From assembly GCF_030295405.1 (NCBI RefSeq), contig NZ_AP027080.1, positions 3,270,001 through 3,334,000 on the forward strand: DNA of 64,000 nucleotides, read 5' to 3'. Source of the DNA: Mesoterricola silvestris. GTDB lineage: Bacteria > Acidobacteriota > Holophagae > Holophagales > Holophagaceae. A program made the translations under genes and the position numbers. The notes beneath the pieces were generated by a model. The model was not told the DNA's origin. It did not search any database and was given only the letters and a program-made list of their open reading frames with translations. This document shows positions 61,401 through 64,000 of the stretch, one piece after another. Within the stretch, counting starts at the first letter, position 1; each line of letters opens with the position of its first letter.

Positions 61401-61451
61401 GGCCAGCACCAGCACGAGGCACCTGGCCAGCCATCGACGGCCTACCGGCAT
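58383..61451 (-). CDS. Sensor histidine kinase with periplasmic two-component propeller
   Basis: 1022 residues. A signal peptide (RWLARCLVLVLALAGVAQA) leads into ~650 residues of two-component-regulator propeller blades (for example DDRDGLPQSQVTALLEDRDGFLWAGTAEGVARL and DRAGGIWVASQEGGVDRI), then a Y_Y_Y-like domain, one membrane segment near residue 745 (AGFALAGVALFLLLVDI), a coiled coil and a full kinase. The H-box is ITHDLRSPLTSI with an intact His; the ATPase has NLIENALKFTP, DTGRGID and GWGLGLSI. There is no receiver domain, so a partner regulator lies elsewhere. I chose the start at 61451 for its GGAG and the signal peptide. Confidence 0.93.
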   Translation of the reverse strand: MPVGRRWLARCLVLVLALAGVAQAQVQTYRHFDDRDGLPQSQVTALLEDRDGFLWAGTAEGVARLGASGFQPFAAKQGLTALFVTDLMQDRAGGIWVASQEGGVDRILGGKITHFGRAEGLPVLNIYCLAENAAGELLAGTRLGLFRLRGGRFEAVDLPGGWSQEPIFAMAVDPQGRVWLASHKDRLARWDGRTLAAAELPGPMASRFRRLRTDASGQVWALSPDGLYRLDRGLAWVRDPLPGLDRRARLRNLQVTPQGELLLALDADGAYLRSPSGAGRVLSYLDGLPREGVASILRDSRGDLWLGTDGAGLVAEAVPGLLCLDRDVRTGVGLGLGTVLAFAELGQDRMLIGGTSGLRLWERGRGITGAWDQARGLPSNGVWGLAPRARGGAWVCTAKGLVIWEGGRIVKGPRELENVTTLSLVAHGGRLWVCTLEQGLIELDAGGAFIARHPAPAEVGDPAITAVIPRGDGLLAATRYGLYAFRAGVFRPALRGTPVGTRSISCLYLGPAGDLWVGTGSDGVFAFPQGEDGPCEPYSEANARIHGRVSWISRLGNGDLVVGHARGLSVLRSSRSGPRVMQITRNLGLLSNETSDSAVCRDHLGRLWIGMSGGLCLLDPAAELPDPGLPRPRILDATVGDLAFGLPVNIVLPATPGTLTLRFDAAKPLLPENPSYQVWIDGSWRYVEQSSTFFQIAHLGPGILSVRVRAGDGLGWAESDPVRIRVRAAWYQTSWARAGFALAGVALFLLLVDIRLKQVQKRSRMLEAKVQERTEELTLRNRSLERLHHQLKRSLEGRVQLMNTITHDLRSPLTSILISVERLEGNPGGPGASALKVLGREAQRVERLLKHLLDSSRAENLTDGLNFRVCHPGEVMEGLAETLHLKAESRDLTARIALDPMGDRTWILADAEAMQQVLFNLIENALKFTPAPGEIGIRSRLEPAAWVLEVWDTGRGIDPAQAADLFKPFSQAREADAKLGWGLGLSICRTLVEAHQGTIEVDSEPGKGSRFKVTLPLVSGKP

Positions 61452-61560
61452 GAGCACTCCACGGAAGGTGACCACAGACCCAATGTAGCCCACCCCTGGG
61501 TTGGTTTTGTCATGAAACGGACATGTCCTATCCCCGGAGAACGTTTTTTTTGGGGCGGCC

Positions 61561-61589
61561 TTGACAGCTTAGTGATAGACACGCATATT
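61561..61589 (+). promoter_or_regulatory. Sigma-70-type promoter of the hsp20 gene
   Basis: TTGACA (61561-61566), 17-bp spacer, then CATATT (61584-61589). It lies about 75 bp upstream of the ATG. No CIRCE, HspR-type or clear sigma-32 element is visible nearby. Confidence 0.6.
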
Positions 61590-61663
61590 TTCTTCGCTGC
61601 TGGCATCCACTCTCCGGAACCCGGGCCGGAGGTGGGTTCCCGCCCCAACCGAAGGAGACTTCC

Positions 61664-62125
61664 ATGAACCTCATCCGCCGTGACAACCGCGCCATCCCCG
61701 CCACCCCCGCCTTCGAGCCCTTCGGGGTCATGCGCAATTTCCTGAGGTGGGACCCCTTCCGGGACCTGGACTTCAACATGGACCTCCAGACCGCCTTCAC
61801 CCCCTCCTTCGATATCCGGGAGACCCCGGAGGCCTACCTCTTCGAGGCCGACCTGCCGGGCATCCGCCGGGAGGACGTGGAGATCAACCTCACGGGCAAC
61901 CGGATCACCATCACCGGCAAGCGCGAGGCGCGGGCCCGCAAGGAGAAGGAGAACATCTTCATGCTCGAGCGGAGCAACGGGGCCTTCACCCGCAGCTTCA
62001 ACCTCCCCGACGGCGTGGACGCCGGCAAGGTGGCCGCGGACCTGAAGGACGGCGTGCTGACCCTCACCCTGCCCAAGGTGCCCGAGGTGCAGCCCAAGAA
62101 GATCGAGATCAGCCTCGCTCGATGA
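61664..62125 (+). CDS. Small heat-shock protein Hsp20 (alpha-crystallin family)
   Basis: 153 residues. The alpha-crystallin domain spans about 45-140 (SFDIRETPEAYLFEADLPGIRREDVEINLTGNRITITGKRE... GVDAGKVAADLKDGVLTLTLPK), with the conserved A-x-x-x-x-G-V-L-T-x-x-x-P motif. It is followed by the short PKKIEISLAR tail holding an I-x-I-type motif. It holds unfolding proteins as an ATP-independent chaperone in the cytoplasm. GAAGGAGA precedes the ATG. The 3' end overlaps ispF by 17 bp (convergent). Confidence 0.95.
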   Translation: MNLIRRDNRAIPATPAFEPFGVMRNFLRWDPFRDLDFNMDLQTAFTPSFDIRETPEAYLFEADLPGIRREDVEINLTGNRITITGKREARARKEKENIFMLERSNGAFTRSFNLPDGVDAGKVAADLKDGVLTLTLPKVPEVQPKKIEISLAR

Positions 62126-62594
62126 GCACCACGGCCTGGGCCGCCAGGCCTTCGCCCCGCCCCGTGAAGCCCAGGCGCTCCGTGGTGGTGGCCTTGACGT
62201 TGAGGTCCTGGGGCGCGAGCCCCAGGACGGGCGCGATGCGGTCCCGCATGGCCTCCCGGTGGGGGGCCAGCTTGGGCCGCTCCCCGATGAGGGCCACGTC
62301 GGCGTTCACCACCCGCCAGCCCCCGGCCCTCAGGTCGGCCATGACCGCGGCCAGGAGGCCCACGGAATCCGCGCCCCGGTAGGCGGGGTCGGTGTCCGGG
62401 AAATGCTGGCCGATGTCGCCCAGCCCGGCCGCGCCCAGCAGGGCGTCCATGAGGGCGTGGACCATCACGTCGGCGTCGCTGTGGCCCGCCAGGCCCCGGT
62501 CGTGGGGCACCCGCAGGCCCATGAGCATCAGGGGCCGGCCGGCCTCGGGCTCCGCGAAGCGGTGCACGTCGAAGCCCTGGCCCACCCGGATCAC
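62109..62594 (-). CDS. ispF: 2-C-methyl-D-erythritol 2,4-cyclodiphosphate synthase
   Basis: 161 residues, standard size. Metal ligands are in GQGFDVHRF (Asp, His) and GLAGHSDADVMVHALMDALLGA. The signature DIGQHFPDTDP and the C-terminal ATTTERLGFTGRGEGLAAQAVVLI are intact. It closes the diphosphate ring in the MEP pathway, two steps around ispG. The GTG start overlaps the stop of the upstream FHA-GAF kinase (GTGA). Confidence 0.97.
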   Translation of the reverse strand: MIRVGQGFDVHRFAEPEAGRPLMLMGLRVPHDRGLAGHSDADVMVHALMDALLGAAGLGDIGQHFPDTDPAYRGADSVGLLAAVMADLRAGGWRVVNADVALIGERPKLAPHREAMRDRIAPVLGLAPQDLNVKATTTERLGFTGRGEGLAAQAVVLIERG

Positions 62595-64000
62595 CGGCCC
62601 CCCTGGACGCGGAACTCGTCCGTGGAGTCCTCCACGGCCCCCTGGGGGGCCTTGGCCGTGGCGTCGGGCAGCAGGATGGTCACCACGGTGCCGTGGCCCT
62701 CCTCGCTGACCACCTCCACCGTGCCGCCGTGCTCCTCCACGATCTTCTTGACCGTCGCCATGCCCAGGCCCGTGCCCTTGCGCTTGCCGTGGCTGAAGAA
62801 GGGCTCGAAGATGCGCTTGAGCACCTTCCGGGGGATGCCCTTGCCGTTGTCCTGCACCTTGATCTCGAGGCCCTCGGGCACCCGCCCCCAGCCCAGGCGC
62901 ACCTCGCCGCCCTCGTGGCCCTCCAGGGCGTCGATGGAATTGGCCACCAGATTCTCCACGACCCGGGCGAACCGGTGCCTGTCGAGGCTGGCCGGGCAGG
63001 CCTCGCCCTCGCAGCGCAGCGCCGCCCCCGCCTCCGCGGCCCGGGGCTGCAGGGGCTCCATCAGGGCGCCCAGGTAGGACCCCAGTTCCACGGTCTCCCG
63101 CTTCGGCTCGCGCACCTTGGCGTAGTCCAGGATATCGGCGCTGAGCCGGCTCAGGCGGTCCACGGCGGAGAGGATCTGGTCCAGGTGGTGCCTGCAGTAG
63201 TCGTCCTTGACGGTGGTGCCCAGGAGCTGGGCGTGGCCGCCCACCACGAACAGGCCGTTCTTGAAGTCGTGTACGATGCTCGAGGCCACCTGGCCCACGG
63301 TGGCCAGCACCTGGTTGCGCAGGTTCGCCTCGGCCAGCCGCGTGCGCTCGATGGCGATGGCGCACAGGGCCACGATGGCCTCGAAGGTGGGCCGGTCCAC
63401 GGGTTCGCTGACGATGGTGCGGCTGTCCAGGTACACCACGCCGATGCGCTCGCCCTGCACCTGCAGGGGCAGGCAGAGGATGGTCTTGAGCTGGAGGTTG
63501 ATGACGGACTTCTGGGCCATGAGGGCCTCGTCCGTGGCCACGTTGTGGATCCACACCGCGTCGCCCTGCTCGAAGACCTTGTGCACGCTGCTCATGGAGA
63601 GATGGATGGTCTTCTCCATCTCGGCGCCCAGGTTCCGCTGGACCTTCACCTGCAGTTCCCCGCCCTCGGGCATCATGAGGAAGCCCCGGTCCGTGCCGGA
63701 GATGGCCAGGAGGCGGTCCAGGGTCTGCTCCAGCAGGTCGTCCAGTTCCGTGTCCCCCGCCAGGAGGCCGGCGGTCCTGAGGATGGCCTGGAGGTTCACC
63801 TCGGAGGCGAAGGCCGATTCCGCGCGCAGGGTCAGGTAGTAGGCCCCGTCCGCCACGCGCACGGTGCTGCCGGGCTCCCAGGCCATGCGGGTGAGCCGCT
63901 GGTCCTTGAAGAAGGTGCCGTGGGAGGACCCCAGGTCCTCCACCCACCAGGTGTCGTCGGCGAACTCGATCTTCAGGTGGTTGCGGCTGACCATGCTGTC
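62591..64000 (-). CDS. FHA-GAF sensor histidine kinase (N-terminus missing)
   Basis: At least 469 residues; the frame is open to the right edge. The end of an FHA domain is seen first (SMVSRNHLKIEFADDTWWVEDLGSSHGTFFKDQRL), the phosphothreonine-reading fold. Then come a GAF domain (LDDLLEQTLDRLLAISGTDRGFLMM... IGVVYLDSRTIV), a dimerisation domain with an intact H-box (SSIVHDFKNGLFVVGGH), and the ATPase domain (NLVANSIDALEG, DNGKGIPRKV, GTGLGMATVKKI). The FHA input suggests that it reads phosphorylation by Ser/Thr kinases such as the one at 0.9-3.6 kb, but no direct link is shown. Confidence 0.9.
   Translation of the reverse strand, partial: DSMVSRNHLKIEFADDTWWVEDLGSSHGTFFKDQRLTRMAWEPGSTVRVADGAYYLTLRAESAFASEVNLQAILRTAGLLAGDTELDDLLEQTLDRLLAISGTDRGFLMMPEGGELQVKVQRNLGAEMEKTIHLSMSSVHKVFEQGDAVWIHNVATDEALMAQKSVINLQLKTILCLPLQVQGERIGVVYLDSRTIVSEPVDRPTFEAIVALCAIAIERTRLAEANLRNQVLATVGQVASSIVHDFKNGLFVVGGHAQLLGTTVKDDYCRHHLDQILSAVDRLSRLSADILDYAKVREPKRETVELGSYLGALMEPLQPRAAEAGAALRCEGEACPASLDRHRFARVVENLVANSIDALEGHEGGEVRLGWGRVPEGLEIKVQDNGKGIPRKVLKRIFEPFFSHGKRKGTGLGMATVKKIVEEHGGTVEVVSEEGHGTVVTILLPDATAKAPQGAVEDSTDEFRVQGGR

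Noticed and set aside
61494-61663. CIRCE or HspR/HAIR operator upstream of hsp20
   Set aside because: No TTAGCACTC-N9-GAGTGCTAA or CTTGAGT-N7-ACTCAAG pattern is present; only a sigma-70-like promoter is seen.
1-64000. tRNA, rRNA or riboswitch genes
   Set aside because: I looked for cloverleaf-like segments with the usual TTCGA loop and for common riboswitch cores in the gaps and found none that I could support by eye.

Overview
The window is high-GC (about 70% by eye) bacterial chromosome from a motile, diderm (outer-membrane) organism. Several things fit the Acidobacteriota, most likely class Holophagae (Geothrix/Holophaga type): the flagellar gene order, a Ser/Thr kinase carrying a TolB-like propeller, many PAS/GAF/FHA signalling proteins, an Omp85 protein and the MEP isoprenoid pathway (ispG, ispF). 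That placement is inference from gene content; there is no rRNA or tRNA gene here to settle it. Layout: 1-6.2 kb is signalling (partial PAS protein, propeller Ser/Thr kinase, MinD-like ATPase overlapping a J-like/HTH protein, PAS-GGDEF diguanylate cyclase). 6.25-6.85 kb is a small repeat-bounded element carrying a GxxExxY gene. 7-10.9 kb holds a nuclease-helicase fusion, an exported PPP-type phosphatase and an FKBP isomerase. 10.9-18.5 kb is a tandem triplication of a 2.5-kb gene for exported ankyrin-repeat proteins; the middle copy is frameshifted in a run of nine G. 18.5-21.9 kb has an Omp85 protein and a STAS protein on the minus strand. 22.0-33.7 kb is a flagellar operon (flgB flgC fliE fliF fliG fliH fliI fliJ, a MotE-like gene, a KGG-repeat stress protein, fliK flgD flgE) preceded by a good sigma-54-type promoter. 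33.8-37.5 kb: response regulator with an isolated H-box domain, ispG-yidD, iron-sulfur repair hemerythrin, plsC. 37.7-49.2 kb: purF, small gene, miaA; HAD; methyltransferase and GIY-YIG; a thioredoxin-like protein without CxxC; a histidine-kinase-like protein lacking its histidine; rhodanese; exported hypotheticals. 49.3-64 kb: Rrf2 regulator and ttcA, a chemotaxis receptor between two palindromic repeats, rRNA methyltransferase, tungstate-binding protein, cysteine desulfurase, HAD, CCA-adding enzyme, a propeller sensor kinase, hsp20, ispF and a partial FHA-GAF kinase. The observation I consider most worth following is a family of four dispersed elements (about 6.25, 37.47, 50.73 and 52.60 kb). 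They share arms rich in TTCATCC ending in a CGCAGGG core. One copy encloses the GxxExxY gene, whose product carries PD-(D/E)XK-nuclease-like residues. A second copy looks like the same element with that gene deleted: it keeps both flanks and the last codons and stop. This suggests a minimal mobile element with internally deleted, MITE-like derivatives. The second is the triplicated exported ankyrin locus, where the duplicated unit visibly includes the end of the neighbouring FKBP gene.
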